Assembly: GCA_003170275.1 (NCBI GenBank)
Contig: PNAM01000113.1
Location: 52,591-116,590 of the forward strand
DNA length: 64,000 bases
Source: Myxococcales bacterium
Lineage (GTDB): Bacteria; Myxococcota_A; Polyangia; Palsa-1104
Direction: 5' to 3'
In this document: positions 35,474 through 44,684 of the stretch, in pieces
How the letters are laid out: each line of letters opens with the position of its first letter
Position numbering within the stretch: position 1 is the first letter of the stretch
Made by a program: the position numbers and the translations under genes
The notes under the pieces: model-generated
Told to the model about the DNA's origin: nothing
Database searches by the model: none
The model's input: only the letters and a program-made list of their open reading frames with translations

Positions 35474-35908
35474 ATGGGGCACGGAAAACCGGTCACACCG
35501 CTCGTCACCGTCGACGTGATCGTCGAGCTGGACGGCGGCGTGGTGCTCATCGAGCGCAAGAACCCGCCGCCGGGCTGGGCGCTGCCGGGCGGGTTCGTCG
35601 ACGCCGGCGAGGCGCTGTCGCACGCCGCCCTGCGCGAGGCCAAGGAAGAGATCTCGCTCGACCTCGAGCTGGTCGAGCAGTTCTTCGCCTACTCCGATCC
35701 CAAGCGCGATCCGCGCGGGCCGACCGTCTCGGTGGCGTTCCTGTGCCGCGCCCCGGCCGGCGCCAAACCGCGCGCCGCCGACGACGCCAAGAACGTGCGC
35801 ATCTTTCCGCTCGCCGAGCTGCCGGCGCTGGCCTTCGATCACGCCACCATCCTCGACGATTACCGGCGCTACAAGGCCACCGGCCAGCGCCCGGGGCCCA
35901 GCCGATGA
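35474..35908 (+). CDS. Nudix hydrolase
   Basis: 144 residues. The Nudix box appears as GGFVDAGEALSHAALREAKEEISLDL; the core REAKEE is intact, and the final Gly is replaced by Ser. It hydrolyses a nucleoside-diphosphate-linked compound, such as an oxidised nucleotide or ADP-ribose-like substrate. It starts 2 bases after the sulfatase-like stop and overlaps the AMMECR1 gene (ATGA). Confidence 0.9.
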   Translation: MGHGKPVTPLVTVDVIVELDGGVVLIERKNPPPGWALPGGFVDAGEALSHAALREAKEEISLDLELVEQFFAYSDPKRDPRGPTVSVAFLCRAPAGAKPRAADDAKNVRIFPLAELPALAFDHATILDDYRRYKATGQRPGPSR

Positions 35909-36471
35909 GCGAACCCGTGGTCTTCGAGCCGCTCACCGATCGCGACCGCCAGGAGCTGTTGCGCATCTCGCGCGCCACCCTGCGCGAGCACCTCACCACC
36001 GGCTATCTGCCGCCGGGCTCGCCGCACCGCTCGACGCTGCTGCAGCCGGCGGGCGCCTTCGTCACCGTGTTCGTCGGCGGCGAGCTGCGCGGCTGCATGG
36101 GCCGCGTGGAGGCCGACCAGCCGCTCTATCTGGTGATCGAGGAGCTCACCGTGGCCGCCTCCACGCGTGACTCGCGCTTCGAGCCGGTGCGGGTGGAGGA
36201 GATGAAGGATACGCGCCTGTCGGTCTCGGTGCTCTCGCGCGTTCAGCCGGCGCGCGCCGAGGAGATCGAGATCGGCAAGCACGGCCTGGTGATCACGCGC
36301 GGCCCGCGCCGCGGCCTGTTGCTGCCGCAAGTCGCCGTCGAGCACGCCTTCACCGTCGAGCAGTTCCTCGACGAGACCTGCAAGAAGGCGGGTCTGCCGT
36401 CCGGCGCGTGGAAAGAGCCCGGCACCACGCTCGAGTCGTTCACCGCCGACGTGTTCAAGGAGCGGGACTAG
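35905..36471 (+). CDS. AMMECR1-domain protein (AmmeMemoRadiSam family A)
   Basis: 188 residues. Family motif FVTVFVGGELRGCMGRVEADQPL and the downstream EIEIGKHGLVITRGPRRGLLLPQVA are clear. The biochemical role is unknown; family members often occur with a radical SAM protein and a MEMO-like protein, absent here. It is translated from the Nudix stop overlap and ends with a 4-base convergent overlap with the TPR lipoprotein gene. Confidence 0.88.
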   Translation: MSEPVVFEPLTDRDRQELLRISRATLREHLTTGYLPPGSPHRSTLLQPAGAFVTVFVGGELRGCMGRVEADQPLYLVIEELTVAASTRDSRFEPVRVEEMKDTRLSVSVLSRVQPARAEEIEIGKHGLVITRGPRRGLLLPQVAVEHAFTVEQFLDETCKKAGLPSGAWKEPGTTLESFTADVFKERD

Positions 36472-37316
36472 AAACCGGCGCCGGTGCCGCGGTCGCCGGC
36501 GTTCTTCTGGCGGCGCTTGTTGTTGACGCGCTTGAGGCCGTCTTCGGCCTGCGCCTTCCACTTGGGCAGGCGGTGCGCCCAGCCCTGCTGCGGCTGCGCG
36601 GCGATCACGGCCTGGTACTCGCGCTCCGCCTGATCGAGGTTGTCGCTGATGCGCTGCGCGTCGCCCAGCAGCAGATGATTCTGCGGGAACGCGCCGGCCA
36701 GCGAGACCGCCCTGGCGAGCAGCTTGACGCCCTCTTCGTGATCGCCCACCGAGGTCGGCGGCTCGGGCGCCTGCGCGTACACCGAGCCGAGCAGGCGCAG
36801 CGGGCCGGCGTGGTCGAACTTCTCGTCGGCGGCGACCGCCTTCTTGGCGGCGTCGAGCACCAGCGGCACCAGATCCTTGGCCTTGAGCTTCTTGACGTAC
36901 GCATACTGCCCGGTGCAGGTCGCCAGGAAGTACTGCCCCTCGACGCGCTTGTCGTCGAGCGCGACCGCCTGCTTGGAGACCTCGATGCCCTTCTGCGCGT
37001 ACTCCTCGCGCCGCTCGTCGTCCTGGTACTCGTCGCCCAGCCAGGCGTACGCGCGCGCCATCCGCCAGATGGTCTCGTAGCTCTTCTCCTTGAGGATCGC
37101 CTTCTCGAGCGCCTTGAGGCTGTTGTGCATGCCCTCGGCGGTCTGCTTCTTGTACTCGGCGTCGGCAAACTGCAGCAGCGCCGCCGCATCGGCCGGCAGG
37201 TCGGCGTCCTTGACGGTCGCCTGGACCTGCGGATGCTCGGCCGGCCGGGTCGGCGGGCAGCCCGCCAGCCCCATCGCCAGCAAGAGCGCGAGCGCTCCCC
37301 CCCACGCGCGCCTCAC
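36468..37316 (-). CDS. TPR-like lipoprotein
   Basis: 282 residues. Lipobox GLAGC (Cys20) is followed by helical repeats, including LKALEKAILKEKSYETIWRMARAYAW and EGVKLLARAVSLAGAFPQNHLLLGDA. The C-terminus is basic (RVNNKRRQKN). It resembles periplasmic TPR partners of solute-binding systems such as the TatT type, but this is shape-level similarity. Its start overlaps the stop of the PhnD-like binding-protein gene, which makes a shared transport role plausible. Confidence 0.8.
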   Translation of the reverse strand: MRRAWGGALALLLAMGLAGCPPTRPAEHPQVQATVKDADLPADAAALLQFADAEYKKQTAEGMHNSLKALEKAILKEKSYETIWRMARAYAWLGDEYQDDERREEYAQKGIEVSKQAVALDDKRVEGQYFLATCTGQYAYVKKLKAKDLVPLVLDAAKKAVAADEKFDHAGPLRLLGSVYAQAPEPPTSVGDHEEGVKLLARAVSLAGAFPQNHLLLGDAQRISDNLDQAEREYQAVIAAQPQQGWAHRLPKWKAQAEDGLKRVNNKRRQKNAGDRGTGAGF

Positions 37317-38152
37317 TTGGCGATCTTCGAATACTTCTTCATCGCCGCATCATAAGCCGTCTTGTCGGGCGGCCCGAACTTCTGGATGTCGAGCGCCTTG
37401 CACACCTCGGCGCCCTTCGGATCGGAGCACATGCCGAGCAGCATCTTGGCGAACGCGTCGCGCTCGGCCGGCGTGCTGTTCTTGTTGAACGCCACCACCG
37501 GCATCGGCGGCAGCGCGGGCGAGGTCCACACCACCTTGACGGTCGGATACGGCGAGCTCGGGCTCTTCAGCCACTCGACCTCCTCGTCGGACAGCAGCGC
37601 CGCGTCGGCCTTGCCGCCGCTGACCGCCTTGACCGCTTTGAGCATGCTGACCGTCTTCTGTAGCGTGAAGTCCTTGGCGTCGAATTTTCCGTCGAAGACG
37701 ATGCGGGTGAGGAACTTCGGCTCCTGCAAGTGGGTCGACGCGATGATCTTTCCCTTCAGATCCGCCGGCCCCTTGATCGCCGCGTCGGTGGTCACCAGGT
37801 TGAGATGGCCGAGCGACTGGTTCTTGCCGAACACGGTGCCGATGATCGACAGACCCTCGAGCTTCTGCAACTCGAGAAACTGATCCGGATCGATCAAGCC
37901 GATCCCAGGCTTCTTGTCCGCCAGGAACTTCTTGAAGTCCGCGTCCGGCTCCGGGAAGAAGTCACCGTTCGCCGAGCCCTTGGGCCACCCGAGCGCGCCC
38001 TCGATGTGCTCGAGGAATTTCTGGATGTACGGGGCAGCCTGCTGGCTCGTCCCGCCAACCCCCGCGTGCTCGATCACGAAATCGTGCGACCCGGCCCGGG
38101 CGATCCCGGCCGAAAGCGCAACGATTGTGACGCACGTGAAAACTCTGGTCAT
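37313..38152 (-). CDS. PhnD-like periplasmic substrate-binding protein
   Basis: 279 residues. Signal peptide ends AGIARA. The two-lobe binding fold shows DPDQFLELQKLEGLSIIG, LVTTDAAIKGPADLKGKIIAS and ADAALLSDEEVEWL, as in phosphonate/phosphite ABC binding proteins of the PhnD/TauA superfamily. The start is supported by GGAGAGGGAG upstream. No ABC permease or ATPase is adjacent. Instead it follows an outer-membrane protein and MMPL cluster, so the ligand may be lipid-like rather than phosphonate. Confidence 0.82.
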   Translation of the reverse strand: MTRVFTCVTIVALSAGIARAGSHDFVIEHAGVGGTSQQAAPYIQKFLEHIEGALGWPKGSANGDFFPEPDADFKKFLADKKPGIGLIDPDQFLELQKLEGLSIIGTVFGKNQSLGHLNLVTTDAAIKGPADLKGKIIASTHLQEPKFLTRIVFDGKFDAKDFTLQKTVSMLKAVKAVSGGKADAALLSDEEVEWLKSPSSPYPTVKVVWTSPALPPMPVVAFNKNSTPAERDAFAKMLLGMCSDPKGAEVCKALDIQKFGPPDKTAYDAAMKKYSKIAK

Positions 38153-38180
38153 GTCTGCTCCCTCTCCTTCGATGGTGCGA

Positions 38181-38205
38181 CGGCGAGTTTTATTCCAATT
38201 CGCCG
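38181..38205 (-). terminator. Hairpin between the DUF1302-like and PhnD-like genes
   Basis: CGGCGA at 38181-38186 pairs with TCGCCG at 38200-38205 around a 13-base AT-rich loop. It sits in the 61-base gap of the operon and could attenuate expression of the downstream pair. Confidence 0.4.
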
Positions 38206-38213
38206 CGGCGAGG

Positions 38214-39788
38214 TCAATACGTAAACTTGGCCTTGGCGAAGACCTCGCTCGCGCCCGCCGCCGGGTCGCCGAACTTGGTGTTGCGATCGCCGAGGAAGAT
38301 GAACGCCCCGACCGACAGCTCGGTCGCGTCCCACACCGCCCACGCGACCTGCGGGAAGATGACGGCGGTGAACTTGGGCTCGCCGCCGTGCGCCGGATCG
38401 TTCTCGTCCGCGTGCGGCAGCTTGAACGCGCCGAACAGGCGCAGGAGGAGCGCGTCGGAGAAGAACTTGAGGTCCGCGCCGACCACCAGATAGTCGCCGA
38501 TGCGCGACTCCACGCGCGGCAGCCCGCCCTTGGTCGACGGCACATACGACTGCACGCCGGCGCCGAACTCGTCGATGAACCCGTGCACGTACTGCAGGTT
38601 CCCGTACACGAACTTGTTGAACGAGTAGTCCACGCCCGCGGTCAGCTTGAAGAACGGCGTCGACGGCACGACCGTCCCGCGCATGGCCTCGGGGTAGCCG
38701 ATCTTGATGCGAAAGTCGTCGGGCCCGTTCGCTCCCTGCGTGAACGTGATCGGATCGTGCCCGCCCGAGGTGTCGTTGTAGAGCCCGTAGGTAATCTTCT
38801 GCGGGAAGAACACCGCGCCTTCGACCCAGTAGCCGAGCCCGTGCAGCTTCTCGATCGACCCGGCGATGTCGGCGCCGATTACGTCCATCTTGGGCCACAT
38901 CACCAGCACGTCGACCACGCCGTTGGGCTTGTTGACGGTGAACGACGGCGACGGGATGTCGAAGCGCCCGTGATAGTACGAGAGCGACACGTCCTGCCCG
39001 AGCAGGCGTCCGGCCAGCCGCAGGCCGAACTGCGAGTTCTCGATCGTCGGATCGGGCTGCATGGTGTAGACGTTGACCACGTTCGGCGGCATCGCCTGCG
39101 CCAGCCCGACCAGCGTGTTGCGGATCGCCTCTTCCTGCACCGGCGCCGGGCGATCGACCTGCGTGAGCGCGAGCGGCGCGGTGCGCGGGAGCTGCGCGGG
39201 GCGGAAGATCGGCACCCACACCGCGGTGATGATGATGTCGCGCCACGGGTTGTAGTCGACGCGGATCATCTGGTTGGCGAGCGCCTTGCCGAACAGGATC
39301 GGGTCGGAGAGATCTTGCGAGTTGAGGTTGTTGGTCGGGTTGAACTTGTCCGCGGAGCCCCACACCACCACCTGCCGCCCGATGCGCAGATCGACGTGCG
39401 GGATCAAATGATAGATGTCCACGTACGCCGCGTGCGCCTCGAGGCGATAGGGATCCACCTGCTCGTGCAGCGTCTCGGCGTTGATGTCGTTGACGTCCGA
39501 GTAGCCGTACCAGACGAAGTCGACGTCGGCGACCGCCTTGACCTTGGAGGCGATGGTCAGCGAGAGCTGCGCCTTGATCAGGTTCTCGTTGCGCGAAAAT
39601 CCGTACTTGAGCAGCCGCTGCTGCGACGGGTACGGCGCCACCACGCTGGGCGCAGGCACCTCCTCGCCGGCCAGCCGGTAGCGGATGTCGGCGGAGATCT
39701 GCCCGCCGAACTTGAAGTCCACCAGATCGGCGCGCGCCGTTCCCCCGAGCGCAGCCACCAACACGATCCCCCCTGTGAAGGCTCTCAT
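38214..39788 (-). CDS. DUF1302-like outer-membrane protein
   Basis: 524 residues with signal peptide (GGTARA). Beta-barrel pattern throughout: KFGGQISADIRYRL at the start and FAKAKFTY with terminal Tyr at the end. The central motif DLRIGRQVVVWGSADKFNPTNNLN resembles DUF1302 family barrels, which occur with LolA-like and MMPL genes. It is co-transcribed with both (2-base and 10-base gaps upstream). It probably forms the outer-membrane part of a lipid or hydrophobic-compound export or assembly route. Confidence 0.82.
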   Translation of the reverse strand: MRAFTGGIVLVAALGGTARADLVDFKFGGQISADIRYRLAGEEVPAPSVVAPYPSQQRLLKYGFSRNENLIKAQLSLTIASKVKAVADVDFVWYGYSDVNDINAETLHEQVDPYRLEAHAAYVDIYHLIPHVDLRIGRQVVVWGSADKFNPTNNLNSQDLSDPILFGKALANQMIRVDYNPWRDIIITAVWVPIFRPAQLPRTAPLALTQVDRPAPVQEEAIRNTLVGLAQAMPPNVVNVYTMQPDPTIENSQFGLRLAGRLLGQDVSLSYYHGRFDIPSPSFTVNKPNGVVDVLVMWPKMDVIGADIAGSIEKLHGLGYWVEGAVFFPQKITYGLYNDTSGGHDPITFTQGANGPDDFRIKIGYPEAMRGTVVPSTPFFKLTAGVDYSFNKFVYGNLQYVHGFIDEFGAGVQSYVPSTKGGLPRVESRIGDYLVVGADLKFFSDALLLRLFGAFKLPHADENDPAHGGEPKFTAVIFPQVAWAVWDATELSVGAFIFLGDRNTKFGDPAAGASEVFAKAKFTY

Positions 39789-39789
39789 A

Positions 39790-40530
39790 TCAATTGCCGC
39801 GGATGAGCGACCGTTGGGTGAACAGATCATCCGACAATCCCGAGTTCAGCTTGGTGGACGTGAAGACGATCTCCGAGGTGTGATCGTTGCGGCGGTGGTC
39901 GGTGATGATCACCTTGCCCGGGTTCCAGTGCTCCGAGCCGTCCTTCTTGTAGTCCTCGCGCAGCTGCGTCTTGAGCTTCTTGCCCGAGCCGTCGAGATAC
40001 TCCATCTTGAGCGGCCCGTAGAAGGTCTTGTCGATGACCATCTTGATGTGCGGGAACTCCAGATCCTTGCCCGCCTTCTGCGTCAGATCGAGCGTATAGG
40101 TCTTGTCGTCCTGCGCGATCAGCTTGGCGTCGTAGGTGGGCGCGAACGAGGTCTGCGACATGTCCTCGAACGAAAAGTCCGAGCCCATGAAGGTCTGGTT
40201 CTTGATGTGCGTGCCCATGCGCCGCACGCGCTGAAAGCCGGGCAGAAAGACGTACATGGTCTCGGCGTTCTCGACCAGCACGCCCATCCCCTTGACGTCG
40301 CCGGGCGCGGTGAAGCGCACCAGCCGCTTGTCGGGATTCTTCTGGAAGGTGGTGAACCCGTACTCGCGCGAGGTCCCGTCGGGCGTCTTGACCAGCAGCT
40401 TGGACTCGAACACCCCGTCGGTGAACGCGTTGAGCTGCTTGTCCACCTTGCCGAGCAGCTCGGGACCGGACGGATCGCCGGCCCAGGCCAACGAGGGAGC
40501 GAGAAGCAACAGAAAGGACAACCGGTACAT
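39790..40530 (-). CDS. Outer-membrane lipoprotein-sorting (LolA/DUF1329-like) protein
   Basis: 246 residues with signal peptide (APSLAWA). The start has a strong AAGGAGG. The single-domain, half-barrel LolA-type fold is suggested by MYVFLPGFQRVRRMG, NQTFMGSDFSFEDMS and KMVIDKTFYGPLKMEYLDG. Such proteins ferry hydrophobic cargo across the periplasm. It lies between an MMPL/RND gene and a DUF1302-like barrel, which together make an inner membrane to periplasm to outer membrane chain. Confidence 0.85.
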   Translation of the reverse strand: MYRLSFLLLLAPSLAWAGDPSGPELLGKVDKQLNAFTDGVFESKLLVKTPDGTSREYGFTTFQKNPDKRLVRFTAPGDVKGMGVLVENAETMYVFLPGFQRVRRMGTHIKNQTFMGSDFSFEDMSQTSFAPTYDAKLIAQDDKTYTLDLTQKAGKDLEFPHIKMVIDKTFYGPLKMEYLDGSGKKLKTQLREDYKKDGSEHWNPGKVIITDHRRNDHTSEIVFTSTKLNSGLSDDLFTQRSLIRGN

Positions 40531-40539
40531 GGAGCCTCC

Positions 40540-43239
40540 TTACGGCTTGGGACCTCGAGCCGACCCGAATTTATTCAGTAGTGCGGGAACGAGCAAGCAT
40601 GTGAAGAGCGCCGCCAGGAACATCGACGCCCCGGCCAACGTGCCGAACAGGCGCATCACCGGCGAGCGGCCCAGCGAGAGCACCACGAAACCGAGCGAGA
40701 CCAGCACGATCGACACCACCATCACCGGACCGACCGAGCGCGACACCTCGTCGGCCGGCTGGCTGCGCAGGTACCACAGGTAGTGCATGGCGAAGTCCGA
40801 GCCCGCGCCGGTGGCGATGCCGGCCACCAGCGAGGTGCCGAGATCGATGTGCAGGTGCAACAGGCCCATCACGCCGAAGATCACCACCATCGTCAACAGC
40901 GACGGCAGCATGCACACGAACGCGCGCGTGAACGAGCGGAACAGGCCGATCAGCATGAGCAGCACGGCGACGATCGAGACCAGCAGGCTGCGGATCTGGT
41001 TGCGCTCGACCGAGCGGGAGAACCCGCGATCGAGGATCGGCTCGCCGGCGATGCGCGCGCGCAGCGGCACGGTGGTCAGCGTGGGGGGCGCAGGCAGGAA
41101 CAGATCGTCGAGCACCGGCTCGAGCTGCTTGACCAGGATCGGATCGGGCTTGCCGTCGGGCGGCGTGACCCCGGCGGTGACGAGCACCTGCGGCATGGCG
41201 CGCGACACCGCCAGGTTGCGCTGCGCATCGGCGATCCGCGAGCCGAGCGCCGCGACCGCCAGCGCGCCCTCCTCCGGCGACGGCGCCGCCGAGGCGAGCG
41301 CTGCCTTCCAATCGCCCAAACGGCCGAAGATCATCTGCACCAGCTTGACGCGATCTTCCTCTTTGAGAGGCGGCGCTTCGTCGGAGTCGAAGAACGCGCG
41401 CGCGACCTTGGCCCTCATCGCGCTCCACTCTTCGTCGGCGTCGCCGGGCGCGGCGATCAGCCTCATGGTCTTGTGCAGCCGCTCGCGATCGGCGGGATCG
41501 CGGCCGGTCACCGCGCGGATGATGAAGCCCACCCGATCGGCGACGTCGTCGGCGGTGGGCATGCCCGGCCGCGCGCGCAGCCCCTTCTTCGCGTAGGCCT
41601 CCAGCGCGTCGACCACCGGCACCGCGTCGCCGCGCACGCGCACGTGCATCAGCGCCGCCTGGCGGCCGGTCGCGATCAGCGAGCCCATGCCCGCCTCGCC
41701 CTCGATGAAGAAGTACAGGTTGCTCGCCTGCGCGGCCGTCGAGGGCATCCGGTTGCCGCCGCCCATCACGTCGTTGACCAGCCGCAGCGGCTGCAAGATC
41801 GACTGGATCTGGGTCACGCCCGGCAGCGCGCGCGTGAAGTCCTCCAGGCGCCCGAGCTCGCGCAGGGTCGCCGGATCGTCGAGATCTCCATCGACAGCGA
41901 TCTGCACGAAGTGCGCGCCGCCGAAGCGATCCTCGAGGAAGCGCTCGGCCAGCCACGGCTCGGAGCCGACGCGAAAGAACGCGCGCGGCTCCATGCGCAC
42001 GTCGACGCGAAAAGTGGGCGCGAACAGCCCGACCGCGATCCCCGTCGCGCCCGCGATCACCAGCACGCGGTGGCGGCGCGACCAGTGCCAGATCGCGACC
42101 AGCCATTCGCCGATCACTCCGACGGTGCGGTGCGGCCTGGAATCGCGCGGCCACAGCGCGACCACCGCCGGCACCAGCGTGAGCGACGTGAGCCAGCAGA
42201 TCAGCACGCCCATGCCGCAGGCGATGCCGAACGCGCGCATCGGCCGCACGTCGGTGGCGACGAACGAGAAGAAGCCGACCGCGGTGGTGCCGGCGGCGAT
42301 CAAGAGCGGCGGGCCGACGATCGACAGCGACTCGCGGATCGCCGCGTCGGCCGAACGATCGGCGCGCAACAGATAGTAGCGTCCCAGCACGTGCACCGCG
42401 TACGACGATCCCGATGCGAACAAGATCACCGGGAGCGTCGACGAGGCGACGGTGAACTTCTCGCCCCACAGCCCCATCCCGCCCAGCACCACCAGCACCG
42501 CGAACGCCACCGACGCGACGGTGAGCACCACGCCCACCGGATCGCGGAACGTCATCACCACCACCAGCAAGAGCACCATCAGCGCGATCGGCGACAGGCG
42601 CCAGACGTCGGCTTGCGCCTCCTCGTAGATGCTGCGACCGGCGAACGGCGCGCCGCCGAAGAACACCGTGAGCGGCGCGAGCTCCTGCTCGGCCACCGCG
42701 CGCAAGCGGGTGGTCACCTGGCGATCGCTGATGCCCTCGGCGAGAAACACCAGAATCAGCGCGGCGCGGCCGTCCTTGGACACCATGTTGCCGACGATGT
42801 GCTCGCGCGACAGCACCTTCGCGCGCAGCGCCTGGTGCTCCTCCTCGTTGGCCGGCACCTTCGGGACCAACTGCGCGATCTCGGCGCCGGCCGGACCGGG
42901 CACCACGTCGGCCACCACCGCCATCGAGGTCACGCGGTCGACGCCGCTGGTGTTCTTGATCGCCTCGGAGACGTTCTTCAGCTTGCCCATCGTGTCGGGC
43001 GCGAACATGTCAGTGCCAGGCGGCGCCTCCACGCCGATCAGCGCCACGCGCAGCCCGCCGAAGCGATGCGCGACGTCGCGGAACAGCTGCACGTCGGGAT
43101 CGGTGGTCGGCAGAAAGACGAGGAGATCCTCCTCCTCCTTCAGCCGCGTGAGCCCGTAGATCGCGAGCAGCGCCACGACAGCGAACAGGAACACCACGGT
43201 CTTCGGCCGCCGGATCGGCAGCCCCGCCAGGTCACTCAC
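40540..43239 (-). CDS. MMPL/RND-family transporter
   Basis: 899 residues from GTG 43239, with GGGAAGGGGG upstream. The topology is RND-like: one N-terminal helix (VVFLFAVVALLAIYGL), a large periplasmic loop, and a five-helix block (LSPIALMVLLLVVVMTF; LPVILFASGSSYAVHVLGRYY). A second loop and a second block follow (LRSLLVSIVAVLLMLIGLFRS; GTSLVAGIATGAGSDFAMHYL). It is a proton-driven exporter of lipid or hydrophobic molecules, first gene of the five-gene envelope cluster reading left. Confidence 0.9.
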   Translation of the reverse strand: MSDLAGLPIRRPKTVVFLFAVVALLAIYGLTRLKEEEDLLVFLPTTDPDVQLFRDVAHRFGGLRVALIGVEAPPGTDMFAPDTMGKLKNVSEAIKNTSGVDRVTSMAVVADVVPGPAGAEIAQLVPKVPANEEEHQALRAKVLSREHIVGNMVSKDGRAALILVFLAEGISDRQVTTRLRAVAEQELAPLTVFFGGAPFAGRSIYEEAQADVWRLSPIALMVLLLVVVMTFRDPVGVVLTVASVAFAVLVVLGGMGLWGEKFTVASSTLPVILFASGSSYAVHVLGRYYLLRADRSADAAIRESLSIVGPPLLIAAGTTAVGFFSFVATDVRPMRAFGIACGMGVLICWLTSLTLVPAVVALWPRDSRPHRTVGVIGEWLVAIWHWSRRHRVLVIAGATGIAVGLFAPTFRVDVRMEPRAFFRVGSEPWLAERFLEDRFGGAHFVQIAVDGDLDDPATLRELGRLEDFTRALPGVTQIQSILQPLRLVNDVMGGGNRMPSTAAQASNLYFFIEGEAGMGSLIATGRQAALMHVRVRGDAVPVVDALEAYAKKGLRARPGMPTADDVADRVGFIIRAVTGRDPADRERLHKTMRLIAAPGDADEEWSAMRAKVARAFFDSDEAPPLKEEDRVKLVQMIFGRLGDWKAALASAAPSPEEGALAVAALGSRIADAQRNLAVSRAMPQVLVTAGVTPPDGKPDPILVKQLEPVLDDLFLPAPPTLTTVPLRARIAGEPILDRGFSRSVERNQIRSLLVSIVAVLLMLIGLFRSFTRAFVCMLPSLLTMVVIFGVMGLLHLHIDLGTSLVAGIATGAGSDFAMHYLWYLRSQPADEVSRSVGPVMVVSIVLVSLGFVVLSLGRSPVMRLFGTLAGASMFLAALFTCLLVPALLNKFGSARGPKP

Positions 43240-43288
43240 TGTCCCCCTTCCCCGCGCACATCGCTCCCGCGAAACTAACACGCGGAGG

Positions 43289-44284
43289 CTACTTGAGGAA
43301 GGTTGCTGCCTTGGCGGTTTCGATGCAGCGGAAGGCCTCGGACTCGGACAGGACCTGGTGCGCGAGCAGCAGCTCGAACTCCTTGCGCAGCGTGGTGCCG
43401 AGCAGGTACGTCCCGTCGGTGTTGACGGTGGTGCGCACGCCCGCCTTGCGGAACTTGGCGAAGATCTCCCTGACCTCGTCGATGCCGGTGACCGCATGGG
43501 TGCGGATGTTGGACGAGGGGCACAGCTCGAGCACGATGCCGCGCTCGACCAGCTTGCGCATCGCCTCTTCGCTCTGCGCCGCCGCGATCCCGTGCCCGAT
43601 GCGCGCCGGCTGCAGCTTCTCGATCACCGCCAGCACGCCCTCGACGCCGGTGAGCGAGGTCTCGCCGGTGTGCACGGTCGTGCCCAGCCCCGCCGCGCGC
43701 GCCCGCGCGTACAGATCGCGATAGCGCTCCACGTCGCCGCCGAACTCGAGCGTGTGCTTCTCCGGCCCGGCCAGGTCGATGCCGATCACGCCCTGGTTGC
43801 GGTACTTCTCCGCCTTCTTGACGATGATCTCGTTCAGCTCGTAGTCGAACTCGCGCGCGAGACAGAAGATCAGCCCGGCGCGGATGCCGTACGCCAGGCA
43901 CGCGCGATCCATCCCGCGGATCGCCGCGGCGATGATGTAGTCGAGGTCGCGCTCGCCGCCCAGGTTGCGCTTCATCGGGTTGAAGCGCAGCTCGATGCTC
44001 GAGACGCGCGAGGAGCGGTACTCCTTGCCGATGATCTCGTAGACCGAGCGCTCGATCGCCGACGGCGACGACTGAATCTTCTCGGTCCACTGGTGCATGA
44101 TGTCGAGGTAGTCGCCGAGCGAGGTCACCTTCTTCGGATCGGCGTAGACCAGGTCGCAAAAATCCCAGTACGACTTGACCGGCAGCTTGAAGCCCAGGTC
44201 GTGCGCGATCGCCCACAACACGTGCGGCGCCACCGCGCCACCGACGTGAATGTGCAGATCGGTCAGCTCGGTGCGTGGATCCAT
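43289..44284 (-). CDS. Adenosine-deaminase-family amidohydrolase
   Basis: 331 residues. The metal and catalytic motifs are DLHIHVGGAV (HxH), TVHTGETSL, IGHGIA, LELCPSSN and TVNTDGTYL. The usual TDDP box has Asp then Gly (TDG). The zinc-ligand Asp is kept and the second Asp is lost, unlike canonical adenosine deaminase. It may act on a modified purine nucleoside or related compound such as 6-aminodeoxyfutalosine. It follows the HU gene by 6 bases. Confidence 0.8.
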   Translation of the reverse strand: MDPRTELTDLHIHVGGAVAPHVLWAIAHDLGFKLPVKSYWDFCDLVYADPKKVTSLGDYLDIMHQWTEKIQSSPSAIERSVYEIIGKEYRSSRVSSIELRFNPMKRNLGGERDLDYIIAAAIRGMDRACLAYGIRAGLIFCLAREFDYELNEIIVKKAEKYRNQGVIGIDLAGPEKHTLEFGGDVERYRDLYARARAAGLGTTVHTGETSLTGVEGVLAVIEKLQPARIGHGIAAAQSEEAMRKLVERGIVLELCPSSNIRTHAVTGIDEVREIFAKFRKAGVRTTVNTDGTYLLGTTLRKEFELLLAHQVLSESEAFRCIETAKAATFLK

Positions 44285-44290
44285 GACGGT

Positions 44291-44629
44291 CTATCCTCCG
44301 ACGCGGCGTCTGCGAGGCGGCTCGCGATTGAGGTGCGCCTTGAGCTCCTGGCCCGGCTGGAACGCGACGGTCACGGTCTCGGGGATCACGATCGGCTGGC
44401 CGGTCTGCGGGTTGCGCCCGCCGCGCGCGACGCGCTTCTTCTTGGTGAAGGTGCCGAAGCCGGGATACGTGAAGCGCGGCCCGCTCGCGCGCCGCGGCAC
44501 GCGCGTCTCGACGAAGTAGCTGGCGATCTCGGTGAACACCGCGTCGACCAGCACGCCGACCGCCTTCTTGTTCAGCGGCGCCAGGCCGGGCGTGCTCGCC
44601 ACTCGCTTGATCAATTCTTGCTTGGTCAT
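44291..44629 (-). CDS. HU-family DNA-binding protein
   Basis: 112 residues. MTKQELIKRVAS begins the HU fold, and the beta-arm region GFGTFTKKKRVARGGRNPQTGQPIVI is clear. The basic C-terminal tail (EPPRRRRVGG) is longer than E. coli HU. It bends and compacts DNA. A TTGACA at 44675-44680 (minus strand) could be its -35, but the -10 at normal spacing is poor. Confidence 0.93.
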   Translation of the reverse strand: MTKQELIKRVASTPGLAPLNKKAVGVLVDAVFTEIASYFVETRVPRRASGPRFTYPGFGTFTKKKRVARGGRNPQTGQPIVIPETVTVAFQPGQELKAHLNREPPRRRRVGG

Positions 44630-44684
44630 CTGCCACCCCGGCGGATCGTCAGTTTTGCCGTTCGCGATCTACCGTGTCAAGGCT

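Noticed and set aside
40783..43278. 831-codon plus-strand frame over the MMPL gene
   Set aside because: Shadow; His/Arg/Gln repeats without motifs.
43275..44636. Longer alternative frame across the adenosine deaminase and HU genes
   Set aside because: Arg/Ala-rich shadow; the two real genes have clear families.
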